Positions 24,412 to 36,047 of a DNA stretch of 53,810 nt are shown in pieces. The translations under genes and the position numbers were made by a program. The stretch comes from Melioribacter sp. (GTDB taxonomy: Bacteria > Bacteroidota > Ignavibacteria > Ignavibacteriales > Melioribacteraceae). How positions within the stretch are numbered: position 1 is the first letter of the stretch; each line of letters starts with the position of its first letter. The stretch is from the NCBI GenBank assembly GCA_023250955.1, contig JAHEZQ010000030.1, positions 1-53,810 on the forward strand, in the 5' to 3' direction. The notes below the pieces were generated by a model. It saw only the letters and a list, made by a program, of their open reading frames with translations, was not told the origin of the DNA and ran no database searches.

Positions 24412-25431
24412 TTAATCAAACTTAAGAATAATTGAATCCTTCCCTCGTGCAGTGAGTTCGTCTGATTTATTAGTTGTTTTGAACAGATCAAAAACATTAT
24501 TTACTTCGGGTGCAACATTTTTTGTCTCAAATTTTTGTTTTTCGTCAGGACTGATATTTTCAGTTGTCTTAAACAAATCCATTGCATTATCAATCTTGGT
24601 CTCTTTTTTTATTGATTCAACTTTTAGTTCAGGTTTTGAATCTTCAATAACAGTTTTAATATGTTGAGAAGCTTGCAATGGTGTAATTGAACTGCCTTCC
24701 GGAATACCGAGTGCCTGTTTGAGTAATACAATAATTTCTTCTCTTAGATCCTGAACTCTGTTAAAGTCAGGCGGAATTGGCGATTGAAATGAGGTTTTAG
24801 TTTCACCTTTATCTTCTGAAATATTTTTTACTTTTGAAATTAATGCGGTTTCGGAATCAGATGATATTATTGTGTTAGGGACAGCATTTCTTTTCTCCGG
24901 TTCAATATTTTCCGGCAGTTCACTGTCTGTAAAATTCTCATCGAAGGCAAATATTGCATCTGCAAATATTTTATCATTCTGACTCTGAGCTTCAACAGCT
25001 TTTAAATCAAAGCAATATACCTCAGCAAAGTTAGGTTCAGATTCTTTTTTTGTTAACGAAGTTAGTCCTACTTGCTGTATCTTAAATCTAAATCTTGATG
25101 GATTGAGATCAAACCGTAAATGACGTAAATCTTTTATTGCAAAGATCGGGTCAAAATAAATCAATTCAGCTTTGTTATTGATCTTAATAAAATATCCATA
25201 CTTAGTGGAATAAGCATCAAGTTGATCAACATTAGTAAGAAGTCTGTAAATGATTAAATTTTTTGGCGATGGATCTTTAACATAAGCACAAACATCAAAG
25301 TAACTAATTCGGCGAGGTCTCTTCAGCTTTTCATTCTTAAATATGATCTTAAAACTATCATTAAAGTTGAATAAATTTTGAGAATAAACCAGTATATCAT
25401 TATTCCGCAAATCAAGAGTTTCTAGTAACAT
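24412..25431 (-). CDS. Uncharacterised protein with duplicated DLFKTT motif
   Basis: I do not recognise this 339-residue protein. Residues 1-150 look folded, with alternating beta-like strands (YGYFIKINNKAELIYFDPIF). Residues 160-225 are acidic and low in hydrophobics. A short helix follows (VQDLREEIIVLLKQALGI). The tail holds two near copies of N-x2-DLFKTT-x-(N/E) about 30 residues apart, joined by a charged linker. No signal peptide or membrane segment is visible, so it is probably cytoplasmic. The repeated motif could be a docking peptide. It lies 39 bases after the phosphorylase gene and may be cotranscribed with it and sthA. Confidence 0.7.
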   Translation of the reverse strand: MLLETLDLRNNDILVYSQNLFNFNDSFKIIFKNEKLKRPRRISYFDVCAYVKDPSPKNLIIYRLLTNVDQLDAYSTKYGYFIKINNKAELIYFDPIFAIKDLRHLRFDLNPSRFRFKIQQVGLTSLTKKESEPNFAEVYCFDLKAVEAQSQNDKIFADAIFAFDENFTDSELPENIEPEKRNAVPNTIISSDSETALISKVKNISEDKGETKTSFQSPIPPDFNRVQDLREEIIVLLKQALGIPEGSSITPLQASQHIKTVIEDSKPELKVESIKKETKIDNAMDLFKTTENISPDEKQKFETKNVAPEVNNVFDLFKTTNKSDELTARGKDSIILKFD

Positions 25432-25470
25432 CTGTTCTCTTTTGAATATTTAGTTTTGAAACATGTTTTA

Positions 25471-28041
25471 TTAATTTCCTGCCCAGCGTATTAATCCTAA
25501 TTCAAAAGGATTAATTAACTGAGAATGTTTTGGAAGAATTCTAAGTGTAAATCCAAATTGTCCGGTATCATTGCATTCTATTTGTCCGCGGTAAGTATAT
25601 TTAGCCGCTTTCGTTTTTTTACCAACATGCGACATAGTAATTGAATACTTGGTACCATTCACACCTTCATCAACTTTACCGTAATAAATCTGCACTTCAA
25701 CATCATCGGGAGTAAGTTCACCAAGTTCCACTTCAGCAAGAATTGGATATTTTAGCCCAAATTTCAGATCGCCATTTTTTTCTTCTTCAGTAACGCTAAT
25801 GAATTTTACCTTGTTCCAATTTTCATATAAAATACTTTTCCATCGAGAAAATTCTTTTCCCTTTTCCCAACTATTTTTCATAAGGTTCATTCGTTTTTCA
25901 TAAGATTCGAAATAAAATTTCTTAGCGTATTCTTCAACCATTCTGTGCGAATTATATTCTGATCCCAAAGTCTTCATGGAATTTTTCATAATAGAGATCC
26001 AGTTGCGCGGTAGTTTATCTTCACCTCTATTATAAAATATTGGAACAAGTTCCTTTTCAATTGTTTCGTAAATCAAACGAGATTCAACTTCATCTTGATA
26101 ATCCAAATCGTCATATTCTTCTCTATTGCCAATCCTCCAACCAACATTAGGTGTAAATGCTTCATCCCACCAACCATCCATAACACTTAAATTCAAACCA
26201 CCGTTTGCAATAACTTTCATTCCCGAAGTTCCGCTTGCTTCAAATGGACGGCGCGGATTATTCAACCAAACATCACAACCGGCAACCATGTAGCGGGCAA
26301 TATTCATATCATAATTTTCGATAAAAACAATTTTCTTTTTTAAATGTGGTTCTTTAGATATTGCAATCACTTCTTGTATAAGTTTTTTCCCCTCTTCGTC
26401 TTTTGGATGGGCTTTACCAGCAATAATTAACTGAACAGGAAAATCAGGATTGCTAAGTATATTGCTTAGACGATCAACATCTTTAAATATTAGAGTTGCC
26501 CGTTTATAAGTTGCAAACCTTCGGGCAAATCCTATGGTTAGTGCTTGTACATCTAATACTTCTTTTGCAAATGCAAGTTCCGACGCAGAACCTCCGCGTT
26601 CGGAGATTTGTCTTATTAATCTATTTCTCGCGAATGCAACTAATCTTTCTCTTCTTCTTTCATGGGTACGCCATAATTCTTCATCGGGAATTTCATCAAT
26701 CCGCTTCCAAGCTTCCTTGTCGGAAGGATTCTGCATAAATCTTTCACCAAGGTAACGGTATAATAATTCCTGCATATCGTTCGATAAATGTGAATGCGTA
26801 TGCACACCGTTTGTAATATAGTCTATTGGAATTTCATTAAATGGAACATCAACAAATCCGGACATCCACATTTTTTTAGATACTTGTCCATGAAGTTTAC
26901 TAACACCATTAACGAAACCCGCCATGTTCATTGCAAGATGTGCCATGTTGAAGTTAGTTGCCGGTTTTTCTTTAATGATTGTTCCAAGACTGTAAAATAT
27001 TTTGTCGCTAATTTTTAATTCATTTCTATAATACTGATCGAAATATTTTTCTACAAGGTCATTTGGGAAAATATCTATCCCAGCCGGAACAGGTGTGTGT
27101 GTTGTGAAAACATTTGAATAAAAACCAATGTCTTTTGCTTCATCAAAAGAAAGATTATTATTTTTTATTAAATGTCGGATTCGTTCTAAAGAAAGAAAAG
27201 CTGAATGACCTTCGTTCATGTGGCAAACGACCGGTTTAATATTCATTGCATCTAATGCACGAATTCCGCCAATGCCGAGTACAATCTCTTGTTGAATTCT
27301 TGTTTCAATATTACCGCCATATAATGTGCGTGTAATTTTTCTATCTTCTTCCGAATTTTCAGTAACGTTAGTATCAAGAAGAAATAGAGGAATACGACCC
27401 ACTTGAATTTTCCAAACTTGTAAAACAACTTTTCGTCCCGGAAAATCCATTTCAATTTTTAATGGTGTATTATCTTTATTTGTAACTAAGGATATTGGTT
27501 GATTAAAAAAATCGGTTAACTCATATCGCTCTTGCTGCCAACCATCGTTTGTAAGGTATTGTTGGAAGTATCCTTCTTTGTAACATAAGCCAATTCCTAC
27601 TAATGGCAATCCAAGATCGCTCGCAGATTTTAAATGATCTCCAGAGAGAACACCGAGACCACCAGAATACACTTGCAAGCATTCCGTCAAACCAAATTCT
27701 GCAGAAAAGTAAGCAATAAATTTATCGCCGTTATATTTATAATTTTTCTGATACCAGCTTTTCTCTTCAAGATAAACATTGAGATGAACTGAAACACGGT
27801 TCATGTGGGATATAAAGCTATCATCGTTTGCTATTTCATTTAATCTGTCTTGACTAATCTTACCGAGCAGCAATACCGGATTATGATGTGTATCTTCCCA
27901 TAATTTTCGGTCTAATCTTCTGAACAACTCTATTGCGTCATGATTCCAGGTCCAGAACAGATTATAAACTATTTCACGCAATGGCTCTAATTTCTCAGGT
28001 AAAGAAGGAATTACATTAAATCTTCCTATATAGTTTGCCAT
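25471..28041 (-). CDS. glgP: Alpha-glucan (glycogen) phosphorylase
   Basis: The 856-residue enzyme releases glucose-1-phosphate from glycogen-type glucans. The PLP lysine lies in EASGTSGMKVIANGGLN. NEGHSAFLSLERIR and THTPVPAGIDIF are typical of the shorter alpha-glucan phosphorylase subfamily (TIGR02094 type). The C-terminal 110 residues have an extra beta-rich domain (VELGELTPDDVEVQIYYGKV). An upstream TTG at 28044 is in frame, but the ATG at 28041 has a GGAGAAATTG leader and is preferred. The window contains no other glycogen gene. Confidence 0.93.
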   Translation of the reverse strand: MANYIGRFNVIPSLPEKLEPLREIVYNLFWTWNHDAIELFRRLDRKLWEDTHHNPVLLLGKISQDRLNEIANDDSFISHMNRVSVHLNVYLEEKSWYQKNYKYNGDKFIAYFSAEFGLTECLQVYSGGLGVLSGDHLKSASDLGLPLVGIGLCYKEGYFQQYLTNDGWQQERYELTDFFNQPISLVTNKDNTPLKIEMDFPGRKVVLQVWKIQVGRIPLFLLDTNVTENSEEDRKITRTLYGGNIETRIQQEIVLGIGGIRALDAMNIKPVVCHMNEGHSAFLSLERIRHLIKNNNLSFDEAKDIGFYSNVFTTHTPVPAGIDIFPNDLVEKYFDQYYRNELKISDKIFYSLGTIIKEKPATNFNMAHLAMNMAGFVNGVSKLHGQVSKKMWMSGFVDVPFNEIPIDYITNGVHTHSHLSNDMQELLYRYLGERFMQNPSDKEAWKRIDEIPDEELWRTHERRRERLVAFARNRLIRQISERGGSASELAFAKEVLDVQALTIGFARRFATYKRATLIFKDVDRLSNILSNPDFPVQLIIAGKAHPKDEEGKKLIQEVIAISKEPHLKKKIVFIENYDMNIARYMVAGCDVWLNNPRRPFEASGTSGMKVIANGGLNLSVMDGWWDEAFTPNVGWRIGNREEYDDLDYQDEVESRLIYETIEKELVPIFYNRGEDKLPRNWISIMKNSMKTLGSEYNSHRMVEEYAKKFYFESYEKRMNLMKNSWEKGKEFSRWKSILYENWNKVKFISVTEEEKNGDLKFGLKYPILAEVELGELTPDDVEVQIYYGKVDEGVNGTKYSITMSHVGKKTKAAKYTYRGQIECNDTGQFGFTLRILPKHSQLINPFELGLIRWAGN

Positions 28042-28281
28042 CAATTTCTCCGATTGTAAGCGAATATCATTTGCTGCGCAAATTTAATATATATTTTTTG
28101 AATAATTAACTATTTCAGACATTTTAAAGTATGTTATATTTATGAATATGACTAATGATCTTAGAGATCCGAGATAACAAGTAGCACTTTATTTTTCTTC
28201 CGGGAACAATTCATTATCTATGACTATAAAAGCAATAAATCATATTCTTATAATAGTGTTTTACAACCTAATGATTTTTAG

Positions 28282-28289
28282 TAAATTTG
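28282..28289 (+). promoter_or_regulatory. Candidate Bacteroidota -7 element upstream of plsY
   Basis: TAAATTTG fits TAnnTTTG and lies 25 bases before the plsY ATG, so the leader would be very short. No convincing -33 TTG was found. Confidence 0.35.
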
Positions 28290-28313
28290 CTTTGTAACTA
28301 AGCTACTGAGATA

Positions 28314-28928
28314 ATGAATTACTTAATAAGTTTAGCAATCGGATACTTAATTGGTTCTTTTCCAACAGCTTATCTTATTTTAAAAATGTCTCGTGGTTTA
28401 GATATTACTCAAACTGGGTCCGGAAATGTAGGGGCCTTAAATTCATTTCGAATAACAAAATCAAAACGGATTTTTCTATTTGTCCTAATTATAGATTTCT
28501 TAAAAGGTTTTCTAAGTGTAATACTAACAATCTTACTATTTGGACCAGAATTTATTTTCCCAATGCTTAGCATAATTGCAGCAGTATTCTCACATTGTTA
28601 TTCTCCATGGCTAAATCAAAAAGGCGGTAAAGGTTTGGCCACAGCTACTGGCGGCACATTCGGTTTATCAATCCCTATTATTGTAATATGGATTTTTATG
28701 TGGGGAATTCTATATCAATTTAAAAGAGATATAAATTCTGCAAGTGTTTACGCTTCGATTATGACAGCTCTCTCTTCTGTTTTCGGTTTTTCTGTTATGA
28801 ACAAATTTTCCTATTTCCACGCTCACAGTAATTTTGAATTTGGATTTCTAGTTTCAATAGTGATGTTAATTATAATCTCCAAACATTCATCCCCCTTAAA
28901 AGAAAGATTAATGAAAAAAATAAATTAG
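28314..28928 (+). CDS. plsY: Acyl-phosphate:glycerol-3-phosphate acyltransferase PlsY
   Basis: The 204-residue integral membrane enzyme makes lysophosphatidate, the first step of phospholipid synthesis. Five hydrophobic segments are visible. The three PlsY motifs are present: GSFPTAYLI followed by GSGNVGALNSFR, the loop HCYSPWLNQKGGKGLAT, and a conserved region near the C-terminus. It begins a unit with an HtrA-like protease (9-base gap) and purB. Confidence 0.94.
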   Translation: MNYLISLAIGYLIGSFPTAYLILKMSRGLDITQTGSGNVGALNSFRITKSKRIFLFVLIIDFLKGFLSVILTILLFGPEFIFPMLSIIAAVFSHCYSPWLNQKGGKGLATATGGTFGLSIPIIVIWIFMWGILYQFKRDINSASVYASIMTALSSVFGFSVMNKFSYFHAHSNFEFGFLVSIVMLIIISKHSSPLKERLMKKIN

Positions 28929-28937
28929 GAATTAACT

Positions 28938-30131
28938 ATGAATAGATTAAAACATATTCTCTTTTCATCTGCTATAACTTTAATAATAGTGTCTCTTGTT
29001 TTTACAATCTTTATGAAGAATGATTCAACAGGGCGCGATTATCTGAGTTCAATCTTAAATCAACCATCATCAAATTATTTACAACGTCAACAACTAAATT
29101 CTTCCTTAGCTAATGAAAGACAAAATATTATTACAAAAACTGTAGCTGAGGTAAGTCCTGCTGTTGTTGGAATAAATGTGACAGAGATACGTGAATACCG
29201 TGATCAATTCAGCATGGATCCTTTTTGGCGGCAATTTTTTGGAGATAGAGTTTCTAGGCAACAAGTAAAAAGTTTAGGAAGCGGTGTAATAATATCGCCA
29301 GATGGATATATTTTAACAAACGATCACGTTGCCGGTAATGCGATAGAAGCAATAGTTACATTAACAGATGGAAGTCAATATGATGCTAAAGTTATTGGCA
29401 GTGATAAAATTTCTGATATATGTCTCCTGAAAATAAATGCAAAGAATCTTCCATACGTTAAATTTGGCAATACAGATGATATAATGATTGGAGAATGGGC
29501 AATTGCTCTTGGAAATCCATTCGGTCTTTTTGATATTAACGATAAACCAACAGTAACAGTAGGTGTCATTAGCGCTGTTGGAATGAATATTGGGACAATT
29601 GATGAGCGCTCATATGTAAACATGCTTCAAACTGATGCCGCAATTAACAGCGGTAACAGTGGTGGACCTTTAGTTAATGCTGTCGGTGATTTGATTGGTA
29701 TGAACACGTTAATATTACAATCTCTGGACGCTCAAAGATATGGTTTGAATTTAGGAAGTATTGGTGTTGGTTTTGCAATTACCGTAAACAAAATTAAAAA
29801 AGTTGTTGCTGAATTAAAAGAAAAAGGGAAAGTTGATCGTGATTTTTGGACAGGTCTAAGTATACTGACAATAAACGAATCGATTGCCAAAACATACAAT
29901 TTGAAATCATCAAGAGGTGTTGTAGTTACACAGGTTTCAAAAAATTCACCGGCATCTAAAGCAGGGCTTTTAATTGAAGACATTATAACAGCAATTAATG
30001 ATTTTAGAATTAATGATGACGCTACCTTGATTGGAATACTTCAGGAATATAGAACTGGTGATGTTGTAAAAATAAAAATACTAAGAGATGGAAAAGAACA
30101 AATACTTACGATGAAATTGGAGAAGAAATAA
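28938..30131 (+). CDS. HtrA/DegP-family serine protease, membrane-anchored with one PDZ domain
   Basis: The 397 residues have an N-terminal hydrophobic segment (about 8-26) that anchors or exports the protein. The trypsin-like domain has the triad His in LTNDHVAG, Asp in SDICLLKI and Ser in NSGNSGGPL. A single PDZ domain covers about 300-395 (GVVVTQVSKNSPASKAGLLI). The one-PDZ layout is DegS- or HtrA-like rather than DegP-like. It serves quality control of envelope proteins. The stop codon TAA directly abuts the purB ATG, so the genes are translationally linked. Confidence 0.93.
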   Translation: MNRLKHILFSSAITLIIVSLVFTIFMKNDSTGRDYLSSILNQPSSNYLQRQQLNSSLANERQNIITKTVAEVSPAVVGINVTEIREYRDQFSMDPFWRQFFGDRVSRQQVKSLGSGVIISPDGYILTNDHVAGNAIEAIVTLTDGSQYDAKVIGSDKISDICLLKINAKNLPYVKFGNTDDIMIGEWAIALGNPFGLFDINDKPTVTVGVISAVGMNIGTIDERSYVNMLQTDAAINSGNSGGPLVNAVGDLIGMNTLILQSLDAQRYGLNLGSIGVGFAITVNKIKKVVAELKEKGKVDRDFWTGLSILTINESIAKTYNLKSSRGVVVTQVSKNSPASKAGLLIEDIITAINDFRINDDATLIGILQEYRTGDVVKIKILRDGKEQILTMKLEKK

Positions 30132-31433
30132 ATGATAGAGCGATATACTCGTCCCGAGATGGGAAAGATATGGAATGATCAATTCAAATTAGAAACGTGG
30201 TTGAAGATTGAGATTCTTGCCTGTGAAGCTCGTGCTGAAATGGGAGAAATTTCTAAATCTGATTTTGAACAAATAAAAAATAAATCCACATTTGATATCA
30301 AACGAGTATTAGAAATTGAAGAAACAACAAAGCATGATGTAATAGCATTTTTAACAAATGTAGCTGAATATGTCGGTCCCGCTTCACGGCATATCCATTA
30401 TGGAATGACTTCTTCAGATGTTTTGGATACTGCTCTTGCTATTCAAATGAAAACTGCTGGTGAACTTCTCCTTAAAAATCTCAATGAACTAAAACAAGTT
30501 TTAAAAAAACGAGCTCTTGAGCATAAAAAAACAATTTGCGTTGGGAGAAGTCATGGAATTCACGCAGAGGCTTATTCAATGGGTTTGAAATTTGCACTTT
30601 GGTTTGAAGAAGCAAAAAGAAATATCGAACGTCTTCAACATGCTATTGATTCGGTAAGTACAGGAAAAATTTCCGGTGCAGTTGGTACATTTGAACATCT
30701 TTCTCCAAATGTTGAAGAATATGTTTGTAAAAAGTTTGGATTAAAACCAGAACCGGTAGCAACCCAAGTTGTACAAAGAGACCGTCACGCAGAATTTATA
30801 TCAGCTCTTGCTATTATAGGTTCTTCTTTAGAAAAAATTGCAATCGAAATTCGTCACCTTCAGAGAACAGAGGTTTTAGAAGCGGAAGAATATTTTTCGA
30901 AAGGTCAAAAAGGTTCTTCGGCAATGCCCCATAAAAGGAATCCAATTGTAAGTGAAAGAATAACCGGTATCGCAAGAATTCTTCGTGGAAATTCTATTGC
31001 TGCTTTAGAAAATGTTGCTCTCTGGCACGAGCGCGATATTTCCCATTCATCTGTTGAACGAATAATTATTCCGGATTCTTGTATTGCACTTGATTACGCT
31101 TTTGGACTTACAATCAAACTAATAGATAACTTAATTATCTATCCAGAAAACATGTTAAAGAATCTAAATCTAACCCGCGGATTAATCTTTTCTCAAACTG
31201 TACTACTTAAACTTACAGAGAAAGGAATGTCGCGTGAAGATGCTTACCAAATAGTGCAAACTTCAGCTATGAAAGTCTGGGAGGATTCATCTAAGAACCT
31301 CAAAGGCGAACTATCAAATTCATCTGAAGTTAAAAAATTCCTATCCCAGAAAGATATTGATGAGCTATTTGATCCTCGTAAACTCTTAAAAAATGTTGAT
31401 TATATTTTTTCAAGATCAATTGAATTGAACTAA
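30132..31433 (+). CDS. purB: Adenylosuccinate lyase
   Basis: The 433-residue enzyme cleaves SAICAR and adenylosuccinate in purine synthesis. The fumarase/aspartase superfamily signature GSSAMPHKRNP is present, as are the active-site histidine regions (TKHDVIAF, GRSHGIHAEA) and TSSDVLDTALA. Length is normal. The start ATG abuts the preceding protease stop codon. It ends the plsY-protease-purB unit. purS and purQ lie 8 kb further on. Confidence 0.96.
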   Translation: MIERYTRPEMGKIWNDQFKLETWLKIEILACEARAEMGEISKSDFEQIKNKSTFDIKRVLEIEETTKHDVIAFLTNVAEYVGPASRHIHYGMTSSDVLDTALAIQMKTAGELLLKNLNELKQVLKKRALEHKKTICVGRSHGIHAEAYSMGLKFALWFEEAKRNIERLQHAIDSVSTGKISGAVGTFEHLSPNVEEYVCKKFGLKPEPVATQVVQRDRHAEFISALAIIGSSLEKIAIEIRHLQRTEVLEAEEYFSKGQKGSSAMPHKRNPIVSERITGIARILRGNSIAALENVALWHERDISHSSVERIIIPDSCIALDYAFGLTIKLIDNLIIYPENMLKNLNLTRGLIFSQTVLLKLTEKGMSREDAYQIVQTSAMKVWEDSSKNLKGELSNSSEVKKFLSQKDIDELFDPRKLLKNVDYIFSRSIELN

Positions 31434-31513
31434 GTTTTACTTAGTATCACAAAAATAGATCATCACTCTATTATCTTTATATTCTTTATTTTTCCCTTAT
31501 TTTCTAACAATTC

Positions 31514-31893
<380 letters not shown>

Positions 31894-31903
31894 TAAAGTT
31901 TGA

Positions 31904-33559
<1,656 letters not shown>

Positions 33560-33578
33560 GATCCATTATGATTCAATT

Positions 33579-33608
33579 AAAAAAACCCCGACATAATCGG
33601 GGTTTTTT
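33579..33608. terminator. Bidirectional terminator after groEL
   Basis: AACCCCGA, loop CATAA, TCGGGGTT form a stem flanked by A and T tracts. It lies between convergent groEL and the UDP-glucuronate decarboxylase gene and can serve both. Confidence 0.92.
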
Positions 33609-33637
33609 ATAAATAATGTGTAAGCTAAAATTTATCT

Positions 33638-34582
33638 CTACTTCTTTAATTCTTTCTTAAAATATTCCAAAGTAATTTTTAATCCTTCCTCCCTGCTCAC
33701 TTTTGGTTCCCAGCCTAATATGGATTTTGCTTTGCTAATATCTGGCTGACGAACTTTTGGATCATCTGCTGGTAATTCTTTATAAACAATTTTACTCTTA
33801 GAATTAGTTAGACGAATTACTTCTTTTGCAAAATCTTCGATAGTAATTTCATTTGGGTTACCAATATTTACAGGTAAAGTTTCGTGTGATAAAAGAAGCT
33901 TAAAAATTCCATCAACTAAATCATCAACATAACAGAAACTTCTCGTTTGTAAACCATCACCAAACACAGAAATATCTTCATTCTTCAAAGCTTGAGAAAT
34001 AAAAGCCGGCAGTGCACGTCCATCATCAAGACGCATTCTTGAGCCGTAAGTATTAAATATTCGGACTATTCTAGTATCAAGATTATGAAAGTTATGATAT
34101 GCCATTGTTAATGCTTCAGCAAATCGTTTTGCCTCATCATAAACACCACGTGGACCAACGGGATTTACATTTCCCCAATATTCCTCGCTTTGAGGATGAA
34201 TAAGTGGATCTCCATAAACTTCAGAAGTGGAAGCCAATAAAAATGTTGCTTTCTTTTCCTTAGCTAAACCGAGAGCTTTATGTGTTCCTAATGAACCCAC
34301 TTTTAATGTTTGTATTGGATATTTTAGATAATCAATAGGACTTGCAGGGGATGCAAAATGCAGAATAAAGTCAACGTTAGAAGAAATTTGTATAAAATTA
34401 GTTACATCTAAATTGATATACTGAAAATTTGTATTTGTTATTAAGTGTTCAATATTTTCGAATCGACCTGTTAGTAAATTATCTATGCAAATAACATTAA
34501 AATCTTCCTCTATAAGTTTATCACAAAGATGAGAACCAAGAAAACCAGCACCACCAGTAACTACAGCTACTTTTTTTTTCAT
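33638..34582 (-). CDS. uxs: UDP-glucuronate decarboxylase (UDP-xylose synthase)
   Basis: This 314-residue extended SDR has [10 protein letters not shown] near residue 10, [29 protein letters not shown] and [11 protein letters not shown] (catalytic Y-x3-K). RTFNTYG-like and [12 protein letters not shown] segments are also present. The [12 protein letters not shown] phrase is diagnostic for UXS rather than dTDP-glucose dehydratase. It converts UDP-glucuronate to UDP-xylose for surface polysaccharide. It stands alone, convergent with groEL and 92 bp downstream of ftsX. Confidence 0.92.
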   Translation of the reverse strand: MKKKVAVVTGGAGFLGSHLCDKLIEEDFNVICIDNLLTGRFENIEHLITNTNFQYINLDVTNFIQISSNVDFILHFASPASPIDYLKYPIQTLKVGSLGTHKALGLAKEKKATFLLASTSEVYGDPLIHPQSEEYWGNVNPVGPRGVYDEAKRFAEALTMAYHNFHNLDTRIVRIFNTYGSRMRLDDGRALPAFISQALKNEDISVFGDGLQTRSFCYVDDLVDGIFKLLLSHETLPVNIGNPNEITIEDFAKEVIRLTNSKSKIVYKELPADDPKVRQPDISKAKSILGWEPKVSREEGLKITLEYFKKELKK

Positions 34583-34674
34583 TTATACTTTTGCACAAAT
34601 TTTCTTAAATCAGTTTGTTTATAATTAAATATTAAGATCTAAATTTATAGTTTAATTATATTCTTAATATTTTA

Positions 34675-35544
34675 TTATTTCTCGTCAAGTAACTGAGAAA
34701 TCTTTAATGAAGAAATAAAACTACCAATAAAACCTAATGCTAATCCGATGAAAAGAATAACTAAATTCATTATTCTTATCGGGTTAATAAAACTAAAATT
34801 AATGAGAACTTTAGTCAATAAAACCGAAATAACGTTGAATAAGACAATACAAATAAGAGATGATATAATTCCAATTATAATACCATTCAGTATCAATGGA
34901 ATTTTCATTGTGCTAATTTGTGCGCCAACTAATTTCATAGTTAGATAATGATTTCTATTACCATACATCTGTATTTTATTATTACTGTAGACAAGATATG
35001 TTGCCAATAGTATTAGCGTAATTGATAGAAAATAAATTACGTATTCGAATGATTTCAACAAATTCAAAATTCGCAGTACAGTTTTGTAATCATAGATAAC
35101 ATCAGTGACCCCCTTCATTTTTCTAATTAGATCAGTTAACTGTTCAATATTTGTTTCATCCAACGGTTGGGGTTTGAATTTAACAATAAAAGAATTAGGT
35201 AAAGGATTCTCATCAAGCACTGATCTAAAATCTTGCCCGGTTTCTTTTACAAAATTTATCACTGCTTGATCTTTATTAACAAAGACTACTGATAGAACAG
35301 ATGTGATTTTCTGAATTTCGATTTTTACATCATCAATTTCGTTTTGACTTAAATTTTCATTTAGATAAACATTAACCTCAATAGATTGTTTTATTTGGTC
35401 TGAGAATTTATTTGCACTGAATACAAGGAAAATTGAAATTGTACTTAAGATTACCGCAATAGTAGTTATAGTTATGGTAATAGCAGTGGCAAGAGATGAT
35501 TTTCTAAATATTCTAAATGCTTCTTGAAAATAAAATATGATCAT
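34675..35544 (-). CDS. ftsX: Cell division protein FtsX (permease-like)
   Basis: The 289 residues have one N-terminal membrane segment (about 20-42), a periplasmic domain of some 120 residues (IEVNVYLNENLSQNEIDDV), then three more membrane segments from about 168. This is the FtsX topology. With the ATPase FtsE it normally couples divisome assembly to peptidoglycan hydrolases. No ftsE is in the window. It is the last gene of ybaB-recR-methyltransferase-lipoprotein-lipoprotein-ftsX, five bases after the preceding lipoprotein. Confidence 0.92.
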   Translation of the reverse strand: MIIFYFQEAFRIFRKSSLATAITITITTIAVILSTISIFLVFSANKFSDQIKQSIEVNVYLNENLSQNEIDDVKIEIQKITSVLSVVFVNKDQAVINFVKETGQDFRSVLDENPLPNSFIVKFKPQPLDETNIEQLTDLIRKMKGVTDVIYDYKTVLRILNLLKSFEYVIYFLSITLILLATYLVYSNNKIQMYGNRNHYLTMKLVGAQISTMKIPLILNGIIIGIISSLICIVLFNVISVLLTKVLINFSFINPIRIMNLVILFIGLALGFIGSFISSLKISQLLDEK

Positions 35545-35549
35545 AAAAT

Positions 35550-36047
35550 TTAAAAATTTGATTCATCAGCCCAGCGTAGTATTTTCCATTTTTTATTTTC
35601 GTCTTTAGCAAGAGTTAAATTCACTCTACCGTCTACAAAAATAATATCCGTTGGGTTAAATGTAATTGTTAAATTAAAACTTCTTATTATTCTTGTTGAA
35701 TCACCTGTCATTGAAACAATATTATTCCATATAAGATCCAACCGTTGAGAATTTTGGAATAAACCATTCGTAACTTTCATCTCATCCTCTCGTCCCCAAG
35801 AAACATCAGCACCAAGGTCGTAATCACGGTACGTAAAAGTAAAGTTTTTATCTAATACTTGACGATAAATTAATGTGTCCTTAAATGTATAAGCGTATTG
35901 AAAATTTTGGAATACTCCTCCAATATCAGTCTGATTGCTTATTAAGCCTTCATTGCTTCCCAGATTTTCATCAATGCTAGGAGCAAACGGATTAACACAG
36001 CTGTTAATTGCAAAAATTATTAAACAGTAAAAGAATAACCGTTTAAT
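35550..36047 (-). CDS. Small lipoprotein, probable AUU start, paralogue of upstream gene
   Basis: The open frame reaches a stop just above 36047 and contains no ATG, GTG or TTG before residue 90. ATT at 36045-36047 follows GGGAGG by four bases and overlaps the previous stop (ATTAA). Initiating there gives a 165-residue protein starting with K-R, then a hydrophobic stretch and lipobox AINSC, exactly a lipoprotein signal. The internal ATG at 35780 would remove it. The mature part is beta-rich and ends DENKKWKILRWADESNF. It weakly resembles the preceding lipoprotein (tail NQWVIGEWYDLRKDN), suggesting tandem duplication. Function unknown. Confidence 0.7.
   Translation of the reverse strand: MKRLFFYCLIIFAINSCVNPFAPSIDENLGSNEGLISNQTDIGGVFQNFQYAYTFKDTLIYRQVLDKNFTFTYRDYDLGADVSWGREDEMKVTNGLFQNSQRLDLIWNNIVSMTGDSTRIIRSFNLTITFNPTDIIFVDGRVNLTLAKDENKKWKILRWADESNF

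Noticed and set aside
26496-26755. Two overlapping plus-strand frames opposite glgP
   Set aside because: Antisense to the phosphorylase catalytic domain; no start signal or homology pattern.
35550-35780. A 76-aa frame starting at an internal ATG as the gene boundary
   Set aside because: The same frame stays open upstream to 36047 and encodes a lipoprotein signal; the ATT start with GGGAGG explains the full gene better.
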